From positions 62,001 through 126,000 of the forward strand of contig CAJNBP010000005.1 of the NCBI GenBank assembly GCA_905221035.1: DNA of 64,000 bases, in the 5' to 3' direction. The DNA is from a bacterium (GTDB lineage: Bacteria; Bacillota; Bacilli; Lactobacillales; Streptococcaceae). Under the pieces are notes generated by a model. The model saw nothing but the letters and a program-made list of their open reading frames with translations. It ran no database searches and was not told where the DNA came from. This document shows positions 19,459 through 27,929 of the stretch, piece by piece. A program made the translations under genes and the position numbers. The first letter of the stretch is position 1. Each line of letters starts with the position of its first letter.

Positions 19459-20292
19459 TTATTTCTCGTTGCGACGACGAACGATAAGTTTGTCAGATTT
19501 CGCTTTCTTGTTACGAGTTTTAAGACCAAGAGCAGGTTTGCCCCATGGAGTAGATGGTGCTTTACGACCAACTGGTGCTTTACCTTCACCACCACCGTGT
19601 GGGTGATCGTTAGGGTTCATTACAGAACCACGAACTGTTGGGCGGATACCTTTCCAACGGCTACGTCCTGCTTTACCAAGGTTTACAAGTCCATGTTGTT
19701 CGTTTCCGACAACACCAACTGTAGCACGGCAAGTTCCAAGAATCATACGAACTTCACCTGATTGAAGACGAACAAGTACGTATTTACCTTCAGAACCCAA
19801 TACTTGAGCAGATGCTCCAGCAGCACGTACCAATTCACCACCACGACCTGGTTTCAACTCGATGTTGTGGATCAAAGTACCAACTGGGATGTTAGCAAGC
19901 GGAAGAGCGTTTCCGACTTTGATATCTGCTTCTGGACCTGAAACGATACGTTGACCTACTTCAAGACCTTTTGGAGCGATGATGTATGCTTTCACACCGT
20001 CAGTGTAGTGTACAAGAGCGATGTTTGCAGAACGGTTTGGATCGTACTCGATTGTTTTAACAACTGCTTCAACGTTGTCTTTGTTACGTTTGAAGTCAAC
20101 CAAACGGTAGAAACGTTTGTGCCCACCACCTTGGTGACGAACAGTGATACGACCGTTGTTGTTACGACCAGCCTTGCTCTTCAATGCAACAAGCAATGAT
20201 TTTTCAGGAGTGCTTGTTGTGATTTCAGCGAAATCCAAAGAAGTCATATTACGGCGACCGTTTGTTGTTGGTTTATAAACACGAATTCCCAC
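19459..20292 (-). CDS. rplB: 50S ribosomal protein L2
   Basis: 277 residues, [20 protein letters not shown], with [14 protein letters not shown] near residue 225, the conserved histidine loop close to the peptidyl transferase centre, and a basic tail. It lies 17 bp behind rplW. Confidence 0.98.
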
Positions 20293-20309
20293 GATATTTC
20301 CTCCTTAGA

Positions 20310-20606
20310 TTATTCAGCTTCAGCAGCAAACAACTCGATTGCTTTTGAATCAGCTGTAAGTGTGATGATAGCTTTTTTAGTTTTGTTAGTAAAACCAGTG
20401 TAACGTCCAACACGTTTAGCTTTAGGTTTTACGTTGATTGTGTTAACATTGGCAACTTTAACACCTTCGAAAGCAGCTTCAACAGCTTGCTTGATCAAAA
20501 GTTTGTGTGCACGAGTGTCAACTTCAAATACATATTTCCCTGCTTCAAGTTGAGCCATTGAGCTTTCAGTGATTACAGGTTTTTTGATAACATCATACAA
20601 ATTCAT
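20310..20606 (-). CDS. rplW: 50S ribosomal protein L23
   Basis: 98 residues, [21 protein letters not shown]23 is the docking site for trigger factor and SRP at the tunnel exit. Its start codon overlaps the rplD stop by one base, a sign of translational coupling. Confidence 0.97.
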
Positions 20607-21229
20607 TATGCAAGAACCTCCTCGATTTTAGAGATAGCTGCTTGTGTGACAAGAAGTTTGTCGCTATTTGCGATGTCAAGAACACTTGCAGTTGTAGCAG
20701 TTGCAACTTTCACGTTTGGAAGGTTACGAGCTGAAAGAGCTGCGAATTCATTTCCTTCTTCAAGGATAACAAGAACTTTAGAATCGATGCTCAATGCTGC
20801 AAGAACTTTTGCAAATTCAGCAGTTTTTGGAGCTGTAAATGAAAGAGCGTCTACAGCTACGAATTTGTTTTCAGCAACTTTTTCAGAGTAAACTGATTTA
20901 AGAGCTAGGCGACGAACTTTTTGTGGAAGTTTGTAGCCGTATGAACGTGGAGTTGGTCCGAAGACAACACCACCACCACGCCATTGTGGTGAGCGGATAG
21001 AACCTTGACGAGCACGTCCAGTTCCTTTTTGACGCCATGGTTTGCGTCCACCACCTGATACTGCAGAGCGGTTTTTAACAGCATGTGTTCCTTGACGAAG
21101 GCTTGCGCGTTGGCTGATGATCACATCAAACACAACTGATTCATTTGGTTCAATACCAAATACTGCATCGTTAAGAACAACTTGGCCAGCTTCTTTACCA
21201 GTTTGGTCAAATAATGTTACGTTTGCCAT
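20606..21229 (-). CDS. rplD: 50S ribosomal protein L4
   Basis: 207 residues with the tunnel loop around [19 protein letters not shown], the region where macrolide-resistance mutations occur; it appears unmodified here. In several bacteria L4 also represses the S10 operon by binding its leader. Confidence 0.97.
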
Positions 21230-21253
21230 TGTGACTGATTTCCCCTTTCTTTA

Positions 21254-21880
21254 TTATTTACCAGCTTTAACTGCTGATTTGATAGTGATAAGAGATTTCT
21301 TAGCACCAGGTACGTTACCTTTAATAAGGATAACGTTCTTTTCTGGAACAACTTGTACAACTTCAAGGTTTTGAATTGTTACACGGTCGCCACCCATACG
21401 TCCTGCAAGGTTTTTACCTTTGAATACGCGGTTAGGTGCAACAGGTCCCATAGAACCTGGACGACGGTGGTAACGAGAACCGTGAGCCATTGGTCCACGT
21501 GATTGTCCGTGGCGTTTGATAACACCTTGGAAACCTTTACCTTTAGAAGTACCAGTTACGTCAACAACGTCTCCAGCTGCGAATGTTTCAACTGTGATTT
21601 CAGCACCAACTTCCAAGCCTTCAACGTTTTTGAATTCACGAATGAAGCGCTTAGGAGCCGTGTTAGCTTTCGCTACATGTCCTTTAGCAGGTTTGTTGCT
21701 CAATACTTCGCGTTTGTCATCGAAACCAACTTGGATAGCGTTGTATCCGTCTGTTTCAACAGTTTTAACTTGAAGAACAACGTTTGGAGTTGCTTCAATA
21801 ACTGTTACAGGGATCAATTCGCCAGCTTCAGTGAAGATTTGAGTCATTCCCACTTTTTTCCCTAAGATTCCTTTTGTCAT
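21254..21880 (-). CDS. rplC: 50S ribosomal protein L3
   Basis: 208 residues, [20 protein letters not shown], with the central extension [19 protein letters not shown] that reaches the peptidyl transferase centre. Second gene of the S10 operon, 82 bp behind rpsJ. Confidence 0.97.
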
Positions 21881-21962
21881 GAGAAAATAGTTCCTTTTCT
21901 ATATTTTTTATTCAAAAAGTTTTTAACGAGCGTTTTTTATGCTCAAGGTATCAAGCTTTAAA

Positions 21963-22271
21963 TTAAAGTTTGATTTCTACGTTTACACCACTTGGAAGAT
22001 CCAATTTCATCAAAGCATCAACTGTTTTTTGAGTTGGGTTAACGATATCGATCAAACGTTTGTGTGTACGCATTTCAAATTGTTCGCGAGAATCTTTATA
22101 TTTGTGAGTCGCACGAATAATTGTGTAGAGGCTACGTTCAGTTGGAAGTGGGATTGGACCCGCAACTTGTGCACCTGTACGAGTAGCTGATTCTACGATT
22201 TTTGCAGCCGCTGTGTCAAGCGTACGGTGTTCGTAAGCTTTCAAACGGATACGGATTTTTTTGTTTGCCAT
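21963..22271 (-). CDS. rpsJ: 30S ribosomal protein S10
   Basis: 102 residues, [20 protein letters not shown]. First gene of the ribosomal operon. S10 also joins transcription antitermination complexes with NusB. The start follows GAAAAGGAGAAAAAG, and a leader of about 130 nt precedes it. Confidence 0.98.
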
Positions 22272-22400
22272 CTTTTTCTCCTTTTCGTCTATTTAAGATA
22301 ATAGGCTAGCTCCACAAGAAAACCGACGCGGTGTTGCGTGGCAATGCAACCGAGCGTGTCGCAACCTCTTGCATCAAAGCTAAGGCTGTAATTTACAGCA
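22272..22400 (-). promoter_or_regulatory. 5' leader of the S10 operon
   Basis: The untranslated leader between the promoter and rpsJ is GC-rich for this genome and can fold: GTTGCG / CGCAAC and TTGCAT / ATGCAA elements occur between 22320 and 22375, plus CTGTAAATTACAG near the start of transcription. This is the place where L4-dependent or similar autoregulation would act. The fold was not computed. Confidence 0.5.
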
Positions 22401-22407
22401 CCATAAT

Positions 22408-22436
22408 AGAATAACACAAAGCCCCTGCGATTGCAA
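22408..22436 (-). promoter_or_regulatory. Promoter of the S10-spc-alpha ribosomal operon
   Basis: TTGCAA (-35, 22431-22436) and TATTCT (-10, 22408-22413) separated by 17 bp, with TG one base ahead of the -10. It is the only convincing promoter upstream of rpsJ. Confidence 0.8.
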
Positions 22437-22524
22437 GGGATTTGTTGCTGTTTTTTAAAATTTTTAACATGAAAATGTTTTCTTTTTTGACAGGTCATTT
22501 ATTTAAGTATTTTATGGAAGAAAG

Positions 22525-23115
22525 TTATTCTCTCTTCACCTGTTCATAGCTTTCTTTTCCGTCATTGAGCTTGTCCCAAATCACTACTTGCCCACTTTTG
22601 AGGGATTTTTGCACATCGATAATTCGTTGATTGGACGAACCTCGAAACTGGAGCATGAGATTCCTCTTAGTCCGGTCGTATCGTCCATCTACAAGAATGT
22701 CAATCAGTGATAAGAGTTCCAGTTTATCTGGAGTTTCCAACATCATTTCTTCCCATGTATAGCCCGTCCAGGACCAGATGTCTTTGTCTGGCAATTCCTT
22801 TCGGATACGTTTAACCAGAGGCAATAGAATACCCGTATTGAGGAAGGGCTCTCCTCCCAGCAAAGTCAATCCTTGAACATAGGGCTGAGCAAGATCTGCC
22901 ATGATCTGCTCTTCTAATTCTGCTGTATAGGGAATGCCAGCATTAAAAGACCAAGTCGCAACATTATAACATCCCTCGCAATGAAACATGCAACCTGATA
23001 CATAGAGAGAGTTGCGCACTCCTTCTCCATCTACAAAGTTAAAGGCCTTGTAGTCGATGATACGCCCTTGACTGAGTTCCTCACTTTTCCATTCTTGTGG
23101 TTTTGGATTATTCAT
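22525..23115 (-). CDS. nrdG: Anaerobic ribonucleotide reductase activating protein
   Basis: A 196-residue radical-SAM enzyme. The cluster-binding cysteines are C42, C46 and C49 in GCMFHCEGCY, the CxxxCxxC pattern; LLGGEPFLN follows as the SAM-binding segment. It uses S-adenosylmethionine to place the glycyl radical on NrdD. It is the last gene of the nrdD operon and overlaps the GNAT gene by 8 bp. Confidence 0.95.
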   Translation of the reverse strand: MNNPKPQEWKSEELSQGRIIDYKAFNFVDGEGVRNSLYVSGCMFHCEGCYNVATWSFNAGIPYTAELEEQIMADLAQPYVQGLTLLGGEPFLNTGILLPLVKRIRKELPDKDIWSWTGYTWEEMMLETPDKLELLSLIDILVDGRYDRTKRNLMLQFRGSSNQRIIDVQKSLKSGQVVIWDKLNDGKESYEQVKRE

Positions 23116-23614
23116 TCGCTACCTCTATCCAATAACGCTCGACTCCGTTACGAGCATCCTCAAATATTCCACCATTCGCTAGAATGACTGCTCTACTAGC
23201 AGGATTATTCACACTACAGGTCACAAGAGCTTTCTGGATGTTCTTTTCCTTAGCAAGTTGCAAGCCCTGACGGAGAGTTTCCTTAGCATAACCTTTGCCT
23301 CTTTCAGATGGTCGGATAGAATAGCCTATATTCCCTGCATAATTCAGCAGTCCCTCATTCAGTCTCAATCGCAGATTCAAAAATCCTAGAGCACGACCTA
23401 CATCATCAAATGATACAAATTGAATAGAGGGAACACGATTTTCAGGCAAGTTTATACCCATCTCTTTTTGCATATTTGTTTCCAACCACTCTTCATACAC
23501 AAAGTTCTCAGCATCCCAAAAGCCTCCATCATGGGCTGATTGGGTCTGCTCAAACTCTGCCATCATGTCTAAAACAGCTTCTCTATCTACTATTGTCGGT
23601 CTGCGTAGTTTCAT
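23108..23614 (-). CDS. GNAT family N-acetyltransferase
   Basis: 168 residues with the acetyl-CoA binding pattern SIRPSERGKGYAKETLRQGL near residue 105 (the Q/RxxGxG/A loop) and a C-terminal NGGIFEDARNGVERYW typical of RimJ/RimL-like GNATs. The start follows GAGGTAAGG. Its fixed place between nrdD and nrdG suggests a role alongside the anaerobic reductase, but the substrate is unknown. Confidence 0.85.
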   Translation of the reverse strand: MKLRRPTIVDREAVLDMMAEFEQTQSAHDGGFWDAENFVYEEWLETNMQKEMGINLPENRVPSIQFVSFDDVGRALGFLNLRLRLNEGLLNYAGNIGYSIRPSERGKGYAKETLRQGLQLAKEKNIQKALVTCSVNNPASRAVILANGGIFEDARNGVERYWIEVANE

Positions 23615-23633
23615 CCTTACCTCCCACTATGAG

Positions 23634-23659
23634 AAAAGCGAGAGCTGACTCTCACTTTT
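23634..23659 (-). terminator. Hairpin between the 46-residue gene and the GNAT gene
   Basis: AAAAGTGAGAG-TCAG-CTCTCGCTTTT is an 11-bp stem with one G-U pair in minus-strand RNA, overlapping the stop of the small upstream gene. Only TTTTC follows, so it may attenuate or protect rather than fully terminate. Confidence 0.5.
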
Positions 23660-23798
23660 ATTTTTTCTTATTCTTGTTTAAAAATTGTTCTCTGAGGTTG
23701 AGCAAGCGTTCTTTCTTACCATCTCCACCTTTAGAGTGTTTCTCGTGATAACGGGTCAATTGTGCACGCCCCTTATCGTCTAATTGATATTTTCCCAT
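23658..23798 (-). CDS. Conserved 46-residue basic protein of the nrd operon
   Basis: A small ORF beginning MGKYQLDDKGRAQLTRYHEK and ending NKNKKK; highly charged, with no membrane segment or cysteine. It sits 11 bp behind nrdD and ahead of the GNAT and nrdG, an order I recall as conserved in streptococci, so it is likely a real gene. The upstream ribosome binding site (AGAAAG) is weak. Function unknown; a role in class III reductase assembly or regulation is conjecture from context. Confidence 0.75.
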   Translation of the reverse strand: MGKYQLDDKGRAQLTRYHEKHSKGGDGKKERLLNLREQFLNKNKKK

Positions 23799-23809
23799 TT
23801 CATTTCTTT

Positions 23810-26017
23810 CTAATTTGTTACTTGATGGCCAGCTATTTTAATCGTTGAGCCATTCATGTGTTTGACACGCGCAGCGATTTCCTTGTGACGTCCATTAACC
23901 ATCGGACGCGCTTGAGGATTGCCTAGATAGCCACAAGTTCGTTTGACCACATCTACGGTTTTAGGGTCACTATTGCCACAGTTTGGACAAGCAAATCCTC
24001 TCTCAGTTGGTTCAAAATCCCCTTCAAAGTCACACTTGTAGCAACGGTCAATCGGAGTATTAGTTCCTAGATAGCCCACACGATCATAGGCATAATCCCA
24101 GACAGCTTCCAAGGCTTTTGGATTTTGCTGGAGAACTGGATACTCACAATAATGGATAAAACCACCTGACGCACCTGCTTCTGGATAGACTTTCTCAAAG
24201 TCTAATTTTTCAAACGGTGTTGGATTTTTACGAACATCGTAGTGGAAAGAATTGGTGTAGTATTCCTTGTCTGTGATATCAGGAATAGAGCCAAACTTCT
24301 CTGTATCTAGTCGGCAGAAACGATCTGTCAGACTTTCGGATGGTGTTGAATAAATTGAGAAATGGTAACCATATTGATCCGACCACTCTTCCACCCGGCG
24401 TTTCATATCACGAATGATATCCAGCGTGAATTCCTTGGCGTCTGGATTGTGTTCCCAGCTATTTCCAAAGAAGACAGTAGCCACCTCGTACAAGCCGATG
24501 TAGCCCAGCGAAACAGTTGCCCGACGATTCTTAAAGAGCTGGTCAACACTTTCTTCTTTACCTAGACGATGGCCAAAAGCACCGTACTGATAAAGGATAG
24601 GAGCATTGGCTGGTGTCGCCTCTTTAGTGCGTTCGACACGGTAAACCAGAGCATCTTCAGCGATATTCATCCGCTCGTTGAAGATTTCCCAGAACTTATT
24701 CATGTCACCTTCAGATTCGAGGGCAATACGAGGAAGGTTGACCGTCACAACACCTAGATTCATCCGACCTGAATTGACTTCTACACCATTCTCGTCTTTC
24801 CATCCTTGAAGAAAAGAACGACAACCCATAGGAACCTTGAAGGAACCTGTTAAGTCAACAATCTTATCATAAGACAAGACATCCGGATACATCCGTTTGG
24901 TTGCACACTCTAGGGCCAACTGCTTGATATCGTAGTTAGGAGTCCCTTCTTCCAAATTAAGGCCTCTTTTAAGCGTAAAGATAAGTTTAGGGAAGATAGC
25001 TGTGCGGTGTTCTGAACCAAGCCCCTTGATTCGAATGGTCAAGATAGCTTTTTGAATTTCTCGTTCAAAACGACTAGTTCCTAGACCAAAACCGAGTGAA
25101 GTAAAAGGTGTTTGTCCATTTGAAGTAAAGAGAGTATTGATTTCATACTCGAGAGATTGCATGGCATCGTAGATGTCTTTCTGCGTTTTCTTCCAAGCGT
25201 AATCTTCCCGTTTTTCAGGCAAGACCCATTCTTCTGCATCTTTGAGATGTTTTTGATAGTTCTTCTCTGCATAAGGCGCCAAGACTTCATCGATACGGTC
25301 AGCTGAACAGCCTCCATACTGGCTAGAAGCAACGTTGGCAATGATTTGGGAAATCTGAGCTGTCGCAGTCTGAATAGACTTAGGACTCTCTACCTCCGCA
25401 TTCCCAATCTTAAAACCATTTTCCAACATCCCCTTGAAATCAATCAAACAGCAGTTGGTCATAGGGGTATAAGGACTGTAGTCCAAATCGTGATAGTGGA
25501 TATCCCCCTTTTGGTGGGCATTAGCTACGTGCTTAGGGAGCATTTGCAACCCGATTGATTTCCCAACAATCCCTGCTGTCAAATCACGCTGGGTATTAAA
25601 GACATCACTGTCTTTATTGGCATTTTCATTGACAACTGCTTGATCTTTATTGAGCAGCTTATGGATACTAAAGTTAATATCTGTCGCTTTTGAACGCTCA
25701 AAATCCCTCTGTGTCCGATAAGTAATATACTCCTCAGCCAACGCATATTCTTTGGCTTCAAGGAGTTCATGTTCTACGATATTTTGGATTTCATAAATCT
25801 TAACCCCTTGTGGAAAACGACTATGAATTTCTGTGACAATTCGCTCGGTCAGAGCATCTAGGCGCTTTTCAACCAAGGGTGTCACATCCATAACCTTGTC
25901 AGCCGCCTTGTGGAGAGCCTTGTCAATCTTGTCCACATCAAATACAACACGTCTCCCATCTCGTTTTTCAACGAAGAGAGTTGGCAAAATTGTAATTTTT
26001 TCTTCTAGTGCAATCAT
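23810..26017 (-). CDS. nrdD: Anaerobic (class III) ribonucleoside-triphosphate reductase
   Basis: 735 residues from ATG 26017, chosen because AAAAGAG is 7 nt upstream of it but only 1 nt from an earlier ATG. An ATP-cone allosteric domain occupies ~15-105, then the ten-stranded barrel. Near the C-terminus CYKC (659-662) and CPNC (677-680) bind zinc, and RTCGYLG carries the radical glycine 696. It reduces NTPs to dNTPs without oxygen after activation by NrdG. Promoter and putative NrdR boxes lie just upstream. Confidence 0.97.
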   Translation of the reverse strand: MIALEEKITILPTLFVEKRDGRRVVFDVDKIDKALHKAADKVMDVTPLVEKRLDALTERIVTEIHSRFPQGVKIYEIQNIVEHELLEAKEYALAEEYITYRTQRDFERSKATDINFSIHKLLNKDQAVVNENANKDSDVFNTQRDLTAGIVGKSIGLQMLPKHVANAHQKGDIHYHDLDYSPYTPMTNCCLIDFKGMLENGFKIGNAEVESPKSIQTATAQISQIIANVASSQYGGCSADRIDEVLAPYAEKNYQKHLKDAEEWVLPEKREDYAWKKTQKDIYDAMQSLEYEINTLFTSNGQTPFTSLGFGLGTSRFEREIQKAILTIRIKGLGSEHRTAIFPKLIFTLKRGLNLEEGTPNYDIKQLALECATKRMYPDVLSYDKIVDLTGSFKVPMGCRSFLQGWKDENGVEVNSGRMNLGVVTVNLPRIALESEGDMNKFWEIFNERMNIAEDALVYRVERTKEATPANAPILYQYGAFGHRLGKEESVDQLFKNRRATVSLGYIGLYEVATVFFGNSWEHNPDAKEFTLDIIRDMKRRVEEWSDQYGYHFSIYSTPSESLTDRFCRLDTEKFGSIPDITDKEYYTNSFHYDVRKNPTPFEKLDFEKVYPEAGASGGFIHYCEYPVLQQNPKALEAVWDYAYDRVGYLGTNTPIDRCYKCDFEGDFEPTERGFACPNCGNSDPKTVDVVKRTCGYLGNPQARPMVNGRHKEIAARVKHMNGSTIKIAGHQVTN

Positions 26018-26054
26018 ATGCATGCTCTTTTCTAAAATGTTCTTTCTAAAAAGT

Positions 26055-26082
26055 ATTATACCACTCTAAAAAGAAAAATCAA
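26055..26082 (-). promoter_or_regulatory. Promoter of the nrdD operon
   Basis: TTGATT (-35, 26077-26082), 16 bp, TATAAT (-10, 26055-26060) with TG in extended position. The -35 lies inside the first NrdR-like box. Confidence 0.78.
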
Positions 26083-26133
26083 TATCTTGTGTTAAAAATC
26101 CTAAAATTTTTAAAAATACACAAGATATTGATT
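26077..26133 (-). promoter_or_regulatory. Pair of NrdR-box-like sites upstream of nrdD (also a long hairpin)
   Basis: AATCAATATCTTGTGT (26077-26092) and its exact inverse ACACAAGATATTGATT (26118-26133) each match about 13 of 16 positions of the ACACAATATATTGTGT-type NrdR box. Centres are 41 bp apart, close to four helical turns, and one box covers the -35. In minus RNA the same arms make a 17-bp stem followed by TTTTCTTTTT, so it may also terminate the gene ending at 26137. Confidence 0.65.
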
Positions 26134-26136
26134 TAG

Positions 26137-27675
26137 TTATTTAATTTTATAGACTTTGAATTCTGAGTAATCAGTCTTTACTGGTTGGTAATTTTCTTTC
26201 AAAATTGTTTCCACTTCAGACCATACTGCTACCTTATCGTTTACCACAATCACCTTGGGTTGTTTTTCTTTCAAGTCATTGAGTAGCTTATTCCGATTTT
26301 CCTCAGTTGCTGTATAGTGCAACGGGGACAAAATAGCCGATGGTGACAAGCGCTCACTCTTACGATAAAGAGTTGCGGTATCATCCCATGCATAGATAGC
26401 ATCTTCCCTACTTGTCTCCTCTTTCACCAAATCAGCAAGACGCTCACGTTCTTGATAAGGTACTGGATAAAGGACAAACCTCATCAAAAAAGGAACAGCC
26501 AAAAGATATAACAAAGTTAAAATCGGTAGGTAAAGATTCCCCTTAATATAGCGATGCCAGAGACTAACAGGCTCTTCTCTGCGTCTTCTTCTAACGCTAC
26601 GACCACTCTGTTGCCCCTTGATATTGGACACTAAAAGCAGAAGAAAAACAGGGAAAATGAGCATCAAACGGGATGCATGTAGGGGATCCTGTGTAAAGAA
26701 AATCACTACCAAACCTAAAATTAGGAACAAACTCGCAGGCACTGAGATGACATATAGTTTAGAGGATTTAGATTGAAAGAGGCCTAAAAAGACAAAAACC
26801 AAAACTCCCATGCCAAGAGCCAACAACCCGTAAAACCAAACATTTTCTAGCAATGCCGAAACAGAAGCCAAACGAATAGAATGAATTGGATACAAAATTC
26901 CACTAATCGCATCCTCAAAACTTCCTGTTGCAACACTATAGTAGGCAGTTGGATAAAAGACCAGTGAAAAACCTAAAGCCACTGCAAGAAACTGATAAAA
27001 TCCATGTGCAAAACGTCTATGCCCAAGGTTAAAGACCAACAAGCCTAAACTCACTACAGCAATAAACAGGAGCGATGACAAGGGAGCAAAGAAAAATCCT
27101 CCTGCCAAAGCCAGCCCAATCCGTACAAATCCCTTGTCATGGCTTGGATTGCTTAGGTAAGCAGCAACTAAACTAAAGGCCGCGAATAAGAAGGGAAGCG
27201 CTAAAAGAGTCGCATAACCTCCACCAAAAGCAAGACCTGTAACTAGCATGTAAAAAATAGTCACCACTTGTCCAGCTTGGTCTCCTTGCTCTGTCAAGGT
27301 GTCCGCCGATTTAAAGAGGAAAAATCCTCCTGCTACCAAGGCTAACCACTCAAAAATGGCAAAGAAAAATTCGCCCTGAGTCACGTAAGTCAGCAAATAA
27401 TAAAGCAAGCCTTGACTTCCATAATAGTCGCTGTAAATTTTACCGGTCTGATGAAGCGCCCAACCTGTATAAAAATCCTGCACTTCTTGTGCACTCATTA
27501 AATCAAGTAATAGCGGTACTCCTAGAGTTATTCCTGTTACAAGCGTACTCCATAGTAAAATTTTTACCAAAGGAAGACGACTTGATTCACGATGATGCGA
27601 TTCTTGTTCGATTTGGTATTCTAGAGGCTCACGATTCTCCTGATGAACTTCTTCTACTCTACCATACACACTCAT
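26137..27675 (-). CDS. Polytopic membrane protein, late-competence operon (SP_0201-like)
   Basis: 512 residues from ATG 27675, which follows ATAGGAGAAACGAT; an earlier TTG would put this site inside the gene. A charged cytosolic N-terminus (~40 residues) precedes about eleven hydrophobic segments; a basic loop (SGRSVRRRRREEP) interrupts them, and a soluble C-terminal domain of ~110 residues follows. The topology recalls GT-C glycosyltransferases, including an early acidic FYTGWALHQTGKIYSDY loop, but I cannot name a substrate. It follows the com-box-driven small gene, and pneumococcal relatives are induced late in competence. Confidence 0.75.
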   Translation of the reverse strand: MSVYGRVEEVHQENREPLEYQIEQESHHRESSRLPLVKILLWSTLVTGITLGVPLLLDLMSAQEVQDFYTGWALHQTGKIYSDYYGSQGLLYYLLTYVTQGEFFFAIFEWLALVAGGFFLFKSADTLTEQGDQAGQVVTIFYMLVTGLAFGGGYATLLALPFLFAAFSLVAAYLSNPSHDKGFVRIGLALAGGFFFAPLSSLLFIAVVSLGLLVFNLGHRRFAHGFYQFLAVALGFSLVFYPTAYYSVATGSFEDAISGILYPIHSIRLASVSALLENVWFYGLLALGMGVLVFVFLGLFQSKSSKLYVISVPASLFLILGLVVIFFTQDPLHASRLMLIFPVFLLLLVSNIKGQQSGRSVRRRRREEPVSLWHRYIKGNLYLPILTLLYLLAVPFLMRFVLYPVPYQERERLADLVKEETSREDAIYAWDDTATLYRKSERLSPSAILSPLHYTATEENRNKLLNDLKEKQPKVIVVNDKVAVWSEVETILKENYQPVKTDYSEFKVYKIK

Positions 27676-27711
27676 ATCGTTTCTCCTATTCAATTTATCT
27701 GTCTTAGTATA

Positions 27712-27855
27712 TCAAAAAGTCCTAGGATTGTCAGCTTGCGATGGCTGTTTGAGTGATTTTTTGCATAGTTTCACAAATGTTTCAATTTCCCGAAATCGGT
27801 GTAACTGTGTCTGTTTAAATGTCGTGATATAGTTTAATTCTTTCTGAGTCAGCAT
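27712..27855 (-). CDS. ccs4: Small competence-induced protein (Ccs4-like)
   Basis: A 47-residue ORF starting MLTQKELNYITTFKQTQLHR with a strong TAGGAGGAAAG ribosome binding site. It has no signal peptide or membrane segment and is basic. A perfect com-box lies 19 bp upstream of the start, so expression should depend on the competence sigma factor ComX. By position, between cls and the polytopic gene, it corresponds to pneumococcal SP_0200 (ccs4). Molecular function is unknown. Confidence 0.75.
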   Translation of the reverse strand: MLTQKELNYITTFKQTQLHRFREIETFVKLCKKSLKQPSQADNPRTF

Positions 27856-27874
27856 CTTTCCTCCTACATCTTCT

Positions 27875-27882
27875 TATTCGTA
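27875..27882 (-). promoter_or_regulatory. Com-box (ComX-dependent late competence promoter)
   Basis: TACGAATA on the minus strand, an exact match to the streptococcal com-box, preceded by T-rich sequence and placed 19 bp ahead of the ccs4-like start codon. Confidence 0.82.
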
Positions 27883-27890
27883 AAAGGCAA

Positions 27891-27916
27891 GAAAAAGAGG
27901 ACTGGTTTGTGTCCTC
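27891..27916 (-). terminator. Terminator of the cardiolipin synthase gene
   Basis: GAGGAC/GTCCTC stem with an 8-nt loop followed by TTTTTCTT on the minus strand, 14 bp downstream of the cls stop. Confidence 0.75.
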
Positions 27917-27929
27917 AGTCCTAGATTTC

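Noticed and set aside
22289-22498. 69-codon open frame overlapping the S10 promoter and leader
   Set aside because: It spans the promoter, has no ribosome binding site and its translation shows no recognisable pattern.
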